From: Porphyrobacter sp.
Lineage (GTDB): Bacteria; Pseudomonadota; Alphaproteobacteria; Sphingomonadales; Sphingomonadaceae
Direction: 5' to 3'
DNA length: 6,251 nucleotides
Assembly (NCBI GenBank): GCA_021732945.1
Contig: JAKFWB010000269.1
Span: 1-6,251 of the forward strand
The notes under the pieces were generated by a model that was given only the letters and a program-made list of their open reading frames with translations, made no database searches and was not told the DNA's origin. Position numbers and translations under genes: made by a program. Positions 5,783 to 6,251 of the stretch are shown here, piece after piece (position 1 is the first letter of the stretch; each line of letters starts with the position of its first letter).

Positions 5783-6251
5783 TCAGCCTGTCCGCAGGCT
5801 CTCCATATCGATGACGAAGCGATACTTGATGTCGCTCGCCTCCATCCGGTCATAGGCGGCGGCGATATCCTGCATCCTGATGATTTCGATATCGGGCAAG
5901 ATGGTATGCTCGGCGCAGAAATCGAGCATTTCCTGCGTTTCAGCCAGCCCGCCAATGCCGCTGCCAGTCAACACCTTGCGGCCCAGCAGCACCCCGGTGT
6001 GAATTTCGGGCATCGTCCCGATCAGCCCGACCAGCACCTGCACCCCGTCAATCCTGAGCAGGTGGAGATAGGGCACGACATCATGGCGCACGGGGATCGT
6101 GTTCAGGACCATGTCGAAATAGCCACGCTTGGCCTTCATCGCGGCTTTATCATCGGTGTTGAGGAAGGCATGCGCACCCAGCTTTGCGGCATCGGCGCGC
6201 TTGCTTTCGGAGCGGCTGAGCACGGTCACTTCCGCCCCCATCGCGGCGGCC
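5783..6251 (-). CDS. Zinc-type NAD(P)-dependent alcohol dehydrogenase / aldehyde reductase, C-terminal part
   Basis: Partial gene: the frame stays open to the window edge, giving about 156 C-terminal residues of a protein normally near 350. It begins inside the Rossmann cofactor domain (AAAMGAEVTVLSRSESKRADAAKLGA), continues through FDMVLNTIP, VGLIG and the LLGRKVLTGSGIGG segment, and ends in the catalytic-domain return MLDFCAEHTILPDIEII and DIKYRFVID. This is the pattern of the cinnamyl-alcohol-dehydrogenase/YahK group, which reduces aldehydes to alcohols in the cytoplasm. The Ser-Arg-Ser after the second beta strand suggests NADP(H) preference by binding the 2'-phosphate; this is inference. 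The zinc-ligand Cys residues, the GxGxxG loop and the start codon lie outside the window. The stop at 5783-5785 overlaps a short hairpin (5785-5800) without a T-tract. Confidence 0.9.
   Translation of the reverse strand, partial: AAAMGAEVTVLSRSESKRADAAKLGAHAFLNTDDKAAMKAKRGYFDMVLNTIPVRHDVVPYLHLLRIDGVQVLVGLIGTMPEIHTGVLLGRKVLTGSGIGGLAETQEMLDFCAEHTILPDIEIIRMQDIAAAYDRMEASDIKYRFVIDMESLRTG

Noticed and set aside
5785..5800. Hairpin AGCCTG/CAGGCT at the dehydrogenase 3' end as a terminator
   Set aside because: The six-pair stem lies over the stop codon and is followed on the - strand by GAACCAGTG, not a T-tract.
5623..5814. + strand frame of 63 codons with a Cys cluster (FCCEGCMHCIYC)
   Set aside because: It starts at a TTG with no properly spaced Shine-Dalgarno and spans the porin upstream region into the dehydrogenase gene. 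The Cys codons come from the TGC-rich repeats, so coding is unlikely.

Overview
The window reads as chromosomal DNA of a high-GC alphaproteobacterium. The best fit is Sphingomonadales, near Erythrobacter/Porphyrobacter. This is inferred from the strong G/C third-position bias, the TorF-type porin, the PvdQ-like acylase and the protein style; no rRNA or other marker gene is present to prove it. Five protein genes fill nearly all of it, one on the + strand and four on the - strand. I see no tRNA, rRNA, CRISPR array, insertion sequence, integrase or attachment site.

Left part (1-2159): a + strand gene (62-1495) encodes a cytoplasmic protein with TPR-like helices, then a SLOG-like Rossmann segment, then a C-terminal region that looks like a shortened, catalytically dead class III adenylate cyclase domain. 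It meets tail to tail, with a 10-base gap, a - strand Crp/Fnr-family regulator (1506-2159) whose cyclic-nucleotide pocket lacks the usual Glu and Arg. Two relics of cyclic-nucleotide signalling side by side is the most thought-provoking feature of the window.

Middle (2232-4514, - strand): a complete secreted Ntn-hydrolase of the penicillin acylase/AHL acylase (PvdQ-like) family. The nucleophile Ser and the His, Val and Asn of the PvdQ active site all occur at the same beta-chain positions. The regulator gene follows 72 bases downstream on the same strand, so the two may be co-transcribed.

Right part (4515-6251, - strand): a TorF-family outer-membrane porin (4641-5600) with an unusual acidic N-terminal extension. 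It ends in a clear intrinsic terminator (4575-4612), which separates it from the acylase gene. Upstream of the porin is a 182-base intergenic region with a cluster of TGCA motifs. Beyond it lies the C-terminal part of a zinc-type NAD(P)-dependent alcohol dehydrogenase/aldehyde reductase that runs off the window.

The acylase and porin both act in the cell envelope. Otherwise the genes show no obvious single pathway, and most look like ordinary chromosomal genes.
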